A stretch of DNA of 64,000 bases from Sporichthya polymorpha DSM 43042 (lineage in GTDB: Bacteria > Actinomycetota > Actinomycetes > Sporichthyales > Sporichthyaceae): positions 1,398,907 to 1,462,906 of the forward strand of contig NZ_KB913029.1 in assembly GCF_000384115.1 (NCBI RefSeq). The letters are read 5' to 3'. Position numbers and translations under genes: made by a program. Of the stretch, positions 8,456 through 16,200 are shown piece after piece. Numbering within the stretch: the stretch's first letter is position 1; each line of letters begins with the position of its first letter. A model generated the notes under the pieces. That model was not told where the DNA came from, made no database searches, and was given only the letters and a program-made list of their open reading frames with translations.

Positions 8456-10542
8456 GACCGCGACGCCTCCTGCGATCCGGCGAGGACCAATGACCGATCG
8501 TCATCCTGACGCACCGTCACGACCTGGATCGGTGGCGCGTTCAACCGGGACGGGAATCCCAACGTTCCAAGCTCCCCGTCCTCGCGCTCGACGGCTCGAC
8601 GGCCACGCAGCGCACCGAAGTTGAGGGCGGGCCAGATTGCCACCAGGATCGCCAGCGCTCCGAACATCACGCCCCGATACTCGATCATCGTGGGGTGGTC
8701 GAACGGCGGGTAGATCTTCACGACCTGGAAGGCGAACGCAGCCAGCAGGGGGGACAGGATCGGTCGACGTCCGCAGAAGCCCAGGACCGCCACGAAGATC
8801 AACGAGGTGGTGTAGTCGAACGTGCCACCGGAGGATCCACTGGCCGACTGGGTCACCCCGGCCAGAACACCCCCGCCGATGCCGGCGATGAAGGCCGACA
8901 GGCAGAAGACGATCACGCGCATCGCGTTGGTGTTGGCCCCGTGCGCGGACAGTGCGACCGGCGAGTCCGACATGGCGCGGAGGAGGGTTCCGAGGCGGCT
9001 CCGCCGAACAACCAGCACGATCGCGGCCACCAGGAACAGGACGGCCAACGCGAGGTAGTAGTAGTTCCGCTCGTTGTTGAAGTCGACCCCGAACAGCGGC
9101 GCGGCCGTCCCTTCGATCGGCTCGGCCGTGGCCGTGCCGGGCACGTAGAAATCCGTTCCCGGCCGCGGATGCTGGACCAGTGCACCGGTGTCGAACATGA
9201 CCGGGGCCAGGTAGAACGCCTGCTGGAGCAGGATTCCGAAACCGAACGTGGCCACGGCGACGTAGATCCCGGCCAGACGGATGGCGGGGATCGCCACGAT
9301 CGCCCCGAAGGGAACCGCGATCAGGCCGCCGAGCAGGATCGCCACCGGCCAGGAGACGGTGTTCCCACCGACGAAGGGCAGCCAGTCGAAGAACCCGAAC
9401 GTCATCAACTTGCCCGACGCCACCGCCCCGATCGCCGCGAAGCCCATGTGCGCCAGCGAGATCATGCCGGACATGTAGAGCAACATGCCGAGCGACAGGA
9501 AGATGATCCCGTAAGCGACGAAGGCGCTGTACACGGTGATGTCGGCATCCCGCACGACGTGAGGAACCGCGAGCAGGGTCACGGCGAGCGCCGTCAAGCC
9601 GGCGGCGGTCACCCGCGGCGAGAACGCCCGCGGGGGCTCGAAGCGCCGCGCGTTACGTACTCCGCGTTCGGTGAGGAGGCGAGCCGGCACCAGGAGGAAG
9701 ACCAGCAGCAACACGAGGAACGGAATGTTGCGCGGCAGGCTCTGCAGGAACAGCGAATCGGTCTTCTGCGTCAACGACGGGAAGTAGTTGACCATGATGC
9801 CGATGGCGAAGGCACCACCGACGGTGAGCGGCAGGTTCTCGAACAGCCCGACCGCGGCCGCGCCGTATGCGGCGATGACGATCAGAACCAGAACGTTGAC
9901 CGAGACGCCCAGCTTGGGGGCCAGCAGCATTCCGGAGGTCGAGGCGAAGCAGCAGCCGAGCACCCAGGAGAGTCGACGGACGGCCGACGGGTTCGACTTC
10001 TGCAACGCCAGCAGGTTGGGGTCGTCCACCACGGCCGTCATGGCCTTGCCCATCCGTGTGCGGCCGAAGAACAGGAACAGCGCGAGCGCCGCGCCCAGGC
10101 AGAACGCCGTCACCATCATGTCGCCGTAGGAGATCGTCACGTCCCCCACGCGCGGACCGTTGGTCGGCAGGAAGTCCCCGGCCTTCTTGTCCGCCGATCC
10201 GTAGATCGCCGTCATCAGCGACTGCAGGAGGACCAGGAGGCCGACCGTCGCCACGACCGTTGTCACCGTGGGCGCCGCGGCGAGCAAGGTCGCCAGGCGT
10301 TCCAACAGCAACCCGCCGACGACACCGACCAGCAGCAGACTCAGCACGAACGCGACCGGCCAGGGCCAGTTCTGCTCGACGTAACCCTCGTAGAACAAGT
10401 AGGCCGCCGTGGCCGCCAAGGCGCCGTGCGCGAAGTTGAACACCCCGGAGGTCTTGTAGGTCAGCACGAGGCCCAGTGCTGCCAGCGCGTACACGGACCC
10501 GTCGGCGATGCCGGGGACCAGATAGTTCAGGAACTCATTCAC
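8452..10542 (-). CDS. Fused LivH-LivM permease (cluster A)
   Basis: About 696 aa. The N-terminal half is LivH-like (VPGIADGSVYALAALGLVLT; FNFAHGALAA) with about eight helices. After a basic linker near residue 300 comes a LivM-like half (AFVAYGIIFLSLGMLLYMSG; AIPAIRLAGIYVAVATFGFG; FCLSAFIAGIGGGVLAG). It forms both halves of the membrane channel of a Liv/HAAT importer in one chain. The GTG at 10542 is chosen because it overlaps the upstream stop (GTGA), exactly as in cluster C; a GTG at 10558-10560 is possible. A polar C-terminal tail of about 50 residues is present. The substrate cannot be read from sequence. Confidence 0.9.
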   Translation of the reverse strand: MNEFLNYLVPGIADGSVYALAALGLVLTYKTSGVFNFAHGALAATAAYLFYEGYVEQNWPWPVAFVLSLLLVGVVGGLLLERLATLLAAAPTVTTVVATVGLLVLLQSLMTAIYGSADKKAGDFLPTNGPRVGDVTISYGDMMVTAFCLGAALALFLFFGRTRMGKAMTAVVDDPNLLALQKSNPSAVRRLSWVLGCCFASTSGMLLAPKLGVSVNVLVLIVIAAYGAAAVGLFENLPLTVGGAFAIGIMVNYFPSLTQKTDSLFLQSLPRNIPFLVLLLVFLLVPARLLTERGVRNARRFEPPRAFSPRVTAAGLTALAVTLLAVPHVVRDADITVYSAFVAYGIIFLSLGMLLYMSGMISLAHMGFAAIGAVASGKLMTFGFFDWLPFVGGNTVSWPVAILLGGLIAVPFGAIVAIPAIRLAGIYVAVATFGFGILLQQAFYLAPVMFDTGALVQHPRPGTDFYVPGTATAEPIEGTAAPLFGVDFNNERNYYYLALAVLFLVAAIVLVVRRSRLGTLLRAMSDSPVALSAHGANTNAMRVIVFCLSAFIAGIGGGVLAGVTQSASGSSGGTFDYTTSLIFVAVLGFCGRRPILSPLLAAFAFQVVKIYPPFDHPTMIEYRGVMFGALAILVAIWPALNFGALRGRRAVEREDGELGTLGFPSRLNAPPIQVVTVRQDDDRSLVLAGSQEASRS

Positions 10543-11042
10543 GGCTTGCACACCCCGCACGCTCGACGACCTGCACGCTCATGAACCGCCCGCTCGGCCG
10601 CTGCCCACGCACGACCCGTCGCCATCGGACAGTCCGCGCGGTGGAAGTGGACCAACCCGTCCCCCGCGACCAGCGCGGTCGACTCCGCGGGGACCGCCAC
10701 GACCGGCACCTCGACCGCGGCGGCCGGAACCGCTCCCAGCACCCGAATCCGACGCGTCGTCACCGCGCGACGGCCCGCGACCAGTAGGAGAGCCCCGGCT
10801 GCGTTCCCGACCAGCACACCGGCGATGGCGATGTTCATCCCGGGGACTTGGTCGTCGTACAGCTTCTCGTCGGCCACCATGCCGGTGCCGGTCAGGAACA
10901 GAGCCGCGCCCACGAGCGTCAGCACCCCGAAGATCACATACGCCGACATCGGCCACGGGGATCCCGCCGTCGCCGTCGACTCGATCCGCCCCGTAGGGGC
11001 GCGGTGGACGCTCGCCCCGCGCGCCGGACTACGCGTGCTCAC
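10539..11042 (-). CDS. Small two-helix membrane protein with H-x3-C…C-x2-C motif (cluster A)
   Basis: About 167 aa from the GTG at 11042 (136 aa if the ATG at 10949 is used). Two predicted membrane helices (about 34-53 and 70-90), the sequence AGRRAVTTRR after the second, and a C-terminal domain with H134, C138, C162 and C165 (HFHRADCPMATGRAW…CGVCKP). The cluster C homologue keeps the same residues with the same spacing (H-x3-C-x23-C-x2-C), which looks like a metal site, superficially like the Ada zinc-binding or other small HCCC sites. It overlaps the permease gene by 4 nt. Not a recognised Liv subunit; function unknown. Confidence 0.65.
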   Translation of the reverse strand: MSTRSPARGASVHRAPTGRIESTATAGSPWPMSAYVIFGVLTLVGAALFLTGTGMVADEKLYDDQVPGMNIAIAGVLVGNAAGALLLVAGRRAVTTRRIRVLGAVPAAAVEVPVVAVPAESTALVAGDGLVHFHRADCPMATGRAWAAAERAVHERAGRRACGVCKP

Positions 11043-11427
11043 GGGAGCGAACCGAGTGCGCGAGGGTGCTGTCGAGATCGGTGGCCGACCCGTTCTCGGG
11101 CGCAACGGGGGCGCTCTCGCGCCCCGTTGACGTGCCCGCCGACGCAGGAGCGTCCATCCACCGCAGGACCCCGTCCGCGAGCGCCCGCTCGATCCGGTCC
11201 AGCTTGCGCCACTCGTCGCGCAGATCGGCGGAGATCCACAGGGTGGCACCCAGGCCCAGCAGGTACAGCCCGCCGAGACCGCCGGAGGTGATGAATCGCG
11301 TCTGCTCGGCCAGGAACTTGGAGTCCGCCACCTGCAGATAGCCGGCGATGAGGGAAACCGCACCGGCGAGCATCAGGCCGACGGCCGCGACCCGATCCCA
11401 TTGACTCTTCAGGACCTTCCAGTCCAC
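11029..11427 (-). CDS. Small two-helix membrane protein, first gene of cluster A
   Basis: 132 aa. Two membrane helices (about 14-31 and 45-66) joined by a short loop with SGGLGGLYLLG, then a charged segment WISADLRDEWRKLDRIERAL that should be a cytoplasmic amphipathic helix, then a disordered tail. Cluster C encodes a clear homologue (LWLSADLRDEWHKLDRIEQAI) and cluster B a more distant one. It is the promoter-proximal gene, 66 bp downstream of a TetR-type palindrome. No known family function. Confidence 0.7.
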   Translation of the reverse strand: MDWKVLKSQWDRVAAVGLMLAGAVSLIAGYLQVADSKFLAEQTRFITSGGLGGLYLLGLGATLWISADLRDEWRKLDRIERALADGVLRWMDAPASAGTSTGRESAPVAPENGSATDLDSTLAHSVRSREHA

Positions 11428-11884
11428 GACATCTCCCGAGATAGGCGGTGCGGGCCTGCGCGACCCGCGCTTGTAGGTGTTCCACGTAACAAACGAACGC
11501 CCGTTCGGTGAGTCTGGGCGACGAACCGGTCGGTGTCAACACATTCCGGGCGGTGGTGCTGTCTCGCCCGCGCGGAGGCCGAGCACCGGCGCCGGGCGGC
11601 GCGGCAAGGGCGTTCGTCGGCGCCGTTTCTGCACGGACCCGATGGGTCGACGGGGCGCGGACGGGGACGTTGCGCACCGGCATTGACTAGCGGCGACGGT
11701 CACGGTGAGTGATCAGGGACCTGCTGCGCGCCGCTAAGATCGGTCACGCGTCGGGCGCCGTGCCGAAGCGCAATTTCGCGCCCGGCGGGCTCAATAACGC
11801 AGAATGGCAGCGACGTTTCCGCCGCAGCGAGGCGACGGCCCCCGTCACGGCCCAGCACGGACCCGCAAGCGAGGAGACCGAGGG
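11428..11884. promoter_or_regulatory. Divergent control region between cluster A and its TetR gene
   Basis: 457 bp without a credible gene. It holds the palindrome at 11494-11507 close to the transporter start. Short plus-strand open frames at 11477-11690 and around 11709 have no ribosome binding site or family likeness and are left out. Confidence 0.55.
11494..11507. promoter_or_regulatory. 14-bp palindromic operator, copy 3 (TetR-type)
   Basis: CGAACGCCCGTTCG, a perfect 6-2-6 palindrome with the same arms as the sites at 5547 and 5614. It is 66 bp from the first transporter gene, in the region shared with the divergent TetR gene. Confidence 0.7.
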
Positions 11885-12607
11885 ATGGCCATCGCCAAGC
11901 GATCGGCGCACGGATCGTCCACCCGCCCCGCTGTTCCGGAAGCGATCGTCCGCGAAGCCATCCGGCTGTTCGGGGAGCACAGCTATCCCGTGGTCGGGAT
12001 GCGCGACCTGAGCAAAGCCGTCGGGTTGCAACCCGGCAGCCTGTACGCGCACATCCGCAGCAAGGAGGAACTGCTCCTCGCGATCGTCGAAGAGGGCATC
12101 ACCAACTACATCGACGCGATTTCCGAAGCGATCGATACCGACGAGCCGGCCGACATCAAACTGCGCGCCGCCATCCGCGCGCACATGCGGGTCCTCGCGG
12201 AGACGGTCGAACAGACCAAGGTCACCTTTAACCAGTGGCGCTACCTGGGCCCCGACGGCCAGGCCCGGGCCCTGGCGCTGCGGCAGGAGTACGAAGACCT
12301 GTTCCTCGGCGTGGCGCAGCAGGGGATCAAGGACGGGGTCCTGCGTCCCGTGCCGCACCTTAAGGCGGCTCTGTTGTCCATCATCGGCGGGCTGAACTTC
12401 GCCGCTGAGTGGTACAACCCGGCCAAGCCGGAGACCCCGGAGGGCCTGGCCGACGCCGTGGCGGATCTCCTCCTCGAGGGGCTCGCCACGAATCGGACGT
12501 CCCGTAGCTCGGCTGCCCGGGCGAAGACATCGGCCAACGGCAGGACCAAGGCCACGAAGGACCCCGCCCCGCCCGCCGACCAGGCCGCCAGCAGGCGGCG
12601 ACGCTGA
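11885..12607 (+). CDS. TetR family regulator, likely controller of cluster A
   Basis: About 240 aa. N-terminal TetR helix-turn-helix (AIRLFGEHSYPVVGMRDLSK, GLQPGSLYAHIRSKEELL), an alpha-helical ligand domain with NQWRYLGPDGQARALALRQEY, and a basic Ala/Lys/Arg-rich tail of about 35 residues. The ATG at 11885 opens just before the HTH. TetR proteins repress by binding palindromes; this gene is divergent from the cluster A operon and three copies of one palindrome occur at cluster A promoters. The likely inducer is the imported substrate or its CoA ester. The C-terminal basic tail is unusual and could add non-specific DNA contact. Confidence 0.85.
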   Translation: MAIAKRSAHGSSTRPAVPEAIVREAIRLFGEHSYPVVGMRDLSKAVGLQPGSLYAHIRSKEELLLAIVEEGITNYIDAISEAIDTDEPADIKLRAAIRAHMRVLAETVEQTKVTFNQWRYLGPDGQARALALRQEYEDLFLGVAQQGIKDGVLRPVPHLKAALLSIIGGLNFAAEWYNPAKPETPEGLADAVADLLLEGLATNRTSRSSAARAKTSANGRTKATKDPAPPADQAASRRRR

Positions 12608-12750
12608 CGGCGTACGGAGTGCTCGCGAGGCATCGAAAAGGCATCAAGAACTCCGACAACCGCTGACATCCGTCGGCGCCGACTGACACGAGCGCCCAGC
12701 TCAACGGCATGATCCAGTGCCGTCCGATACTGGCTGATTCGCTGTATCCG

Positions 12751-12795
12751 CGTTCGGGACGAAGAGGTCGTGGGTTCAAATCCCGCCACCCCGAC
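12751..12795 (+). other. 3' fragment of tRNA-Pro(CGG): probable attachment-site remnant
   Basis: These 45 bases match the 3' part of an actinobacterial tRNA-Pro: anticodon loop TTCGGGA with CGAAG, variable loop AGGTC, T-arm GTGGGTTCAAATCCCGC and acceptor strand CACCCCGAC. The D-arm and 5' acceptor half are absent: upstream bases do not pair with the acceptor strand. Such 3' fragments mark the far end of an element that integrated into the tRNA gene and restored the intact copy at its other end. Confidence 0.8.
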
Positions 12796-12813
12796 AGATA
12801 AAACCGCAGCTCA

Positions 12814-12844
12814 GAGGCCCTTTTCCGTCCGGGAAGAGGGCCTC
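12814..12844 (+). terminator. Hairpin terminator behind the tRNA fragment
   Basis: Arms 12814-12826 and 12832-12844 pair over 13 bp with one G-T pair and a 5-base loop. Placed 18 nt after the tRNA fragment, it looks like the original tRNA-Pro terminator. Confidence 0.75.
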
Positions 12845-12856
12845 GGTGCTGTGCGA

Positions 12857-12894
12857 ACTCATCAGAAACTCATCAAAACTCATCGAGAGTCATC
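12857..12894. repeat. Four phased ACTCATC-type repeats
   Basis: ACTCATC at 12857, 12868 and 12878 and AGTCATC at 12888, spaced 11, 10 and 10 bp, i.e. one helical turn. They sit beside the tRNA attachment remnant, the usual place for arm-type sites of a tyrosine integrase. Confidence 0.55.
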
Positions 12895-12991
12895 GGCGTG
12901 ACGAAGCCGCAGTCACGCCCTCGGCCGCCATGCGCTCGTCAACGATCGAGAGCGCACGAACGCTGACCTGCACCTTTGCCGCCGGCCGTTC
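12890..12991 (-). pseudogene. Possible C-terminal gene remnant cut by the IS element
   Basis: A minus-strand frame reads from the IS boundary (…AAKVQVSVRALSIVDERMA…) to a TGA at 12890-12892. Its 5' part would have been separated by the IS insertion. I do not recognise the family; its place next to the attachment remnant would suit an integrase or excision gene, but that is inference. Confidence 0.25.
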
Positions 12992-13022
12992 TGAGAATCC
13001 CCTCATTTCGTGGAGGGTTCCG

Positions 13023-13931
13023 TTATGCAGCTGATGGTGCGTCAGTGAGCATCATTTCGTATCGGACCGGTGGCAGTCCAGCCGCGGTGGTGTGCCGGCG
13101 GCGATGGTTGTAGAACTCGTAGCACCAAGGTCCGATGACCGCGCGGGCTTCGGCCTTTGTCGCGAACGTGTGCCGGGACAGGACCTCGTGTTCAAGGGTG
13201 GAGAAGAACGATTCCGCGGCTGCGTTGTCGAAACACGACCCGACCCTGCCCATCGACTGGCGGATCCCGAGCTGCTCGGCGCACAGGCGCCGGAAGTCCT
13301 TGGCGGTGTAGGTCGAGCCGCGGTCGGTGTGGAAGATGACACCCTCGATCACCGACCGGCCACCGCGCACAGCAGCGGCGATCTTGATCGCATCCGCAGC
13401 CAGCACCGCGTCCGGGTGCTCGCTCATCGCCGCGGCCAGCAGCCGCCGCGAGTACAGGTCGATCACGGTCGCCAGGTAGAGCTTGCCCTCCCCGGTCGGG
13501 ACCTCGGTCATGTCCCCGCACCACTTGCGGTTCGGCGCCGCTGCGCTGAAGTCACGGCCCAGCAGGTCCGGGAACTTCGGCGCGGCCTTGTCCTGGCGCG
13601 TCAATCCCTTATACCGCTTGGGTTTGCGCCCGAACAGGTACTGGCGGCGCATCGAGTCCGCGACGGTGTTCACGCTGACCTGCCAGCCGGCCTCAACCAG
13701 ATCCAGATGGATCCGCGGCGATCCGTAAATGCCCCCCGAGGCCTCGAAGCACCGCCGCACCTCAGCATCGAGCAGGGCCCGGCGCTGGGCCCGCACCGTC
13801 GGGGCCGGGTTCCCGACCCGCGCCAGCCACTTGTAGAACCACGACACGCTCACCCCGAGGATGGCGCAGCAGACCGCGTGGGGCACCCGATAGGAGGTCC
13901 TCTGGTCGGCGATGAAGCCCGCCACGCTCAC
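13023..13931 (-). CDS. IS3-family transposase OrfB (DDE integrase core)
   Basis: About 302 aa from the GTG at 13931, which overlaps the orfA stop (GTGA). HTH_21-like N-terminus ([12 protein letters not shown]) followed by an rve integrase core with catalytic residues in [18 protein letters not shown] and [16 protein letters not shown] (D, D, E) and the usual YNHRRRH tail. The frame stays open to 13952, giving a 25-nt overlap with orfA. In this family the active OrfAB fusion is made by programmed -1 frameshifting in that overlap; re-initiation at the GTG would yield OrfB alone. Confidence 0.9.
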   Translation of the reverse strand: MSVAGFIADQRTSYRVPHAVCCAILGVSVSWFYKWLARVGNPAPTVRAQRRALLDAEVRRCFEASGGIYGSPRIHLDLVEAGWQVSVNTVADSMRRQYLFGRKPKRYKGLTRQDKAAPKFPDLLGRDFSAAAPNRKWCGDMTEVPTGEGKLYLATVIDLYSRRLLAAAMSEHPDAVLAADAIKIAAAVRGGRSVIEGVIFHTDRGSTYTAKDFRRLCAEQLGIRQSMGRVGSCFDNAAAESFFSTLEHEVLSRHTFATKAEARAVIGPWCYEFYNHRRRHTTAAGLPPVRYEMMLTDAPSAA

Positions 13932-14221
13932 TTCGTCGCCTCCTTCACCCACAGGACCACGGAGCGCTTGAGGACATCACGTTCCATCCGCAGCTCGGCG
14001 ACCTCCGCGCGCAGCCGCTTGAGCTCGGCCAGGTCATCGGCCGTGAGCTGCCCGTTCCCGCCCTCGCTGGCCCGGTCCCGGGCGACCCAGTTCCCCAGCG
14101 TGCCCTCGTTGATGCCCAAGTCCCGCGCGATCGCCGCGATGGACTTGCCCGGGTTCTCCCGGACCAGCCGCACCGCCCCCTCACGGAACTCGGCGTCGAA
14201 CTTCCTTCTCGTCTCTGACAT
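13928..14221 (-). CDS. IS3-family transposase OrfA (HTH)
   Basis: 97 aa with an HTH_Tnp_1 domain ([35 protein letters not shown]) and a C-terminal leucine-zipper-like coil ([20 protein letters not shown]). It binds the IS ends. ATG at 14221 has GGAG about 7 nt upstream. Confidence 0.9.
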   Translation of the reverse strand: MSETRRKFDAEFREGAVRLVRENPGKSIAAIARDLGINEGTLGNWVARDRASEGGNGQLTADDLAELKRLRAEVAELRMERDVLKRSVVLWVKEATK

Positions 14222-14408
14222 GGCTACTCCTCATAGCTCATGCCTCCACGGAAGTGGGGGATTTCCATTCCGGTCGGCAGCTCCACGCGGCCGATTTCCT
14301 TGGCGCCATGCTTCGTCGCTGACGAGGTTGTCGTAAACGTGCGGACCATGCCCGTGGACGGACGTGGCAGCGAGACCCGTGCCCGCGTTTTCGTCGCAGC
14401 GCGTGGTG

Positions 14409-16160
14409 TCAGAGGTCCAGCGGGAGCTCTTGCTCGGTCGCTGTCTTGCCCCGACGCCGCCGGTCGGGTGCCGGCGGAAACGTACGGCCAGGGCCGTACT
14501 CCACACCCGGTCCACGTTGCGCCTGGGAGGTCTTGACCAACAGTTCGCGGTCAACCTGGCCGGCGAGGATCTGTCGAGCACGAGGCATGGATACGTTGAA
14601 GAGGTTCTGCACGGTCGCGTTGGTGATTCGCCCGTACTCCCGAACGTGGGCGATGACGCGTCGATCGATCTCGTCCATCGTGCGTCGGGCGTAGGTGATC
14701 GCACTGCCCAGCTGCCTCAACGGCTCTTCCCGGAGGCGGTAGTGCGGGTGGGCGGCTCGCATGGATTGCCGAGTCGGCTCGACGATCGCGAACGGCTCAG
14801 ACGCAAGCCGGCGCAACGCTGCCTCGGCTTCCGCCGCGCTCTTCTGGAGCAGCGAAGCCAAGGTCGGGGCGTGCACCGTCTTCGTGCCACACAAGCGCAG
14901 GAGGATGAGCATGGCGTCGGTGTCATCGCGGATGGACGCCGGCAACGTGCCCACGTAACGGGCGACGTTGACGTCCGGGGCGCCCCCAACCAGGGCAACC
15001 CGCACACTGTCCAAGCCGGCGTCGATGGTGGGAGCCGGTCGGCCAGATCGAATCATCTCCCGATACATGCGATCCACCCCGCGACCGATCTCCTCCGCCA
15101 ACTCCAACAAGCGCACCGCGGATGTCAGGGAGCGGTTTCGCGGGGTCGAGGGGTGAGTGAGGATGTTGTCGACGGTCACACCGGCGACCAGTGGGCCCGG
15201 CGAGGTGATCACAAGCACCGACGGCGAATGTTCCACCACGACCGGCGCGGGCGATGCCAAGTCTCGGTGCATGAGGGCATTGATGAGTGCCTCGCGGATC
15301 GCCAGCTCAGGGAAGTCCTCGACTTGAAGTTGTTGTCCGTCCGGCAACGTGACCGGGGTGAACTGACGTCGCAGTTCGAACAGCCGCATGATGTGGTCGA
15401 ACGCGACGATCAGCGGCTCCTGGAAACGTTCCACCATCCTGGGCTCGCCACCCGGTGAGTCCCGGTAAAGGTAGTGAACTGTCGTACCGGCCCCCAGCAG
15501 ATATTCGCCTGCCAACAGCAACCGACCATCGCCGTCGGTGAGACCGAGCGCGCGCAACAGGTCCTCGTCCGACAGCTTGGCCAGCCCGTTGCTCACCGGG
15601 CTGAGCGATGCTTGGAGGCGCTGACGGGCGCGCGCCAGCGCCCCGTTGTCGACCGCAGAGTTGTTCGCGGGTCCGGCTGACCGGTCGAAGCCTCGACGCT
15701 CGTCGCGCACGCGTTGGGCGGTCGCCGGATCCATGCCGACACAGTCCGAGCCGATCCGGTAAGGCGCGCGGCCCTTTGTGTCGGCGTAGATCTCGTCATC
15801 CGTCCGCACCGAGATCACCACTAGGCGATGGCCGCGATAGTCGATCTCCTCGACGTCGACCAGCAGCCGCGGCCTGCTGTTGTCGTAAATGTATTTCCGA
15901 AGCGCCGTGGGGTCCAGGCTCGTACCGACGAATGCCTCGCGCCCACGAACGGCGTCCTGAACTCCAAAAACGATTGAGCCCCCAGCCGTATTGGCCAGAC
16001 AAAGGGCCGCGTCGAGCGCGACCCGGCCCGACTCCTTCACCGTCGCAGCGTCCTCCTTGAGGTCCAGTCGGACATCCTCGATGCTGCGTGCAAGCGCGCC
16101 GCCCCACACGGAATCAAGCGCGACCCGCACAGCATCGACCGCAGCCACGTTTCGCTCCAC
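14409..16160 (-). CDS. AlbA_2/Schlafen-like domain plus GHKL ATPase-type protein
   Basis: 583 aa. N-terminal AlbA_2 (Schlafen AAA_4-like) domain (LDLKEDAATVKESG…ANTAGGSIVFGV), then the HATPase_c_4 region common in this family (LAIREALINALMHRDL; VLVITSPGPLVAGVT; LLELAEEIGRGVDRMYREM), then winged-helix segments at the C-terminus. Such proteins are predicted nucleic-acid-binding ATPases, often in variable or defence islands. The gene starts with GTG right at an inverted repeat shared with the divergent TOTE-type gene, so both are probably controlled together. It lies between an IS element and a truncated conflict gene, in an island beside a tRNA attachment remnant. The biochemical activity is unknown. 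Confidence 0.75.
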   Translation of the reverse strand: MERNVAAVDAVRVALDSVWGGALARSIEDVRLDLKEDAATVKESGRVALDAALCLANTAGGSIVFGVQDAVRGREAFVGTSLDPTALRKYIYDNSRPRLLVDVEEIDYRGHRLVVISVRTDDEIYADTKGRAPYRIGSDCVGMDPATAQRVRDERRGFDRSAGPANNSAVDNGALARARQRLQASLSPVSNGLAKLSDEDLLRALGLTDGDGRLLLAGEYLLGAGTTVHYLYRDSPGGEPRMVERFQEPLIVAFDHIMRLFELRRQFTPVTLPDGQQLQVEDFPELAIREALINALMHRDLASPAPVVVEHSPSVLVITSPGPLVAGVTVDNILTHPSTPRNRSLTSAVRLLELAEEIGRGVDRMYREMIRSGRPAPTIDAGLDSVRVALVGGAPDVNVARYVGTLPASIRDDTDAMLILLRLCGTKTVHAPTLASLLQKSAAEAEAALRRLASEPFAIVEPTRQSMRAAHPHYRLREEPLRQLGSAITYARRTMDEIDRRVIAHVREYGRITNATVQNLFNVSMPRARQILAGQVDRELLVKTSQAQRGPGVEYGPGRTFPPAPDRRRRGKTATEQELPLDL

Positions 16161-16199
16161 TTTGATAGATCACTCCACACAGTGAAGGGTACTATCAAA
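16161..16199. promoter_or_regulatory. Nested inverted repeat in the 40-bp divergent promoter
   Basis: Outer arms TTTGATAG (16161-16168) and CTATCAAA (16192-16199) are perfect complements. Inner arms CACT (16171-16174) and AGTG (16181-16184) add a second dyad. Reading outward, each gene begins right after CTATCAAA: GTG on the minus strand, TTG on the plus strand. TATCAA could serve as a -10 box on each side. Confidence 0.6.
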
Positions 16200-16200
16200 C

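Larger units (their letters stand above)
12992..14267 (-). mobile_element. Complete IS3-family insertion sequence
   Basis: About 1276 bp. Imperfect terminal inverted repeats of about 25 bp start with TG: left 12992-13016, right 14243-14267. They are flanked by the 3-bp direct repeat TTC (12989-12991 and 14268-14270), the expected target duplication. It contains orfA and orfB. Ends, duplication and reading frames are all intact, so it may still be active. Confidence 0.88.

Noticed and set aside
8695-10584. 629-aa plus-strand open frame rich in Arg, Glu, Asp and Gln
   Set aside because: It is antisense to the LivH-LivM permease of cluster A; the composition is what a reverse frame of membrane-protein codons gives in GC-rich DNA, and it has no domain or ribosome binding site.
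11477-11690. Short plus-strand frames between cluster A and the TetR gene
   Set aside because: Overlapping frames without start signals; the region is better explained as control DNA with an operator.
12751-12795. Intact tRNA gene
   Set aside because: No 5' acceptor strand, D-arm or 5' anticodon stem can be folded from the upstream bases; only the 3' part exists.
14268-14408. Small gene between the IS element and the AlbA_2 gene
   Set aside because: Several frames are open but none has a start with a ribosome binding site or recognisable product; probably IS-interrupted remnant or spacer.
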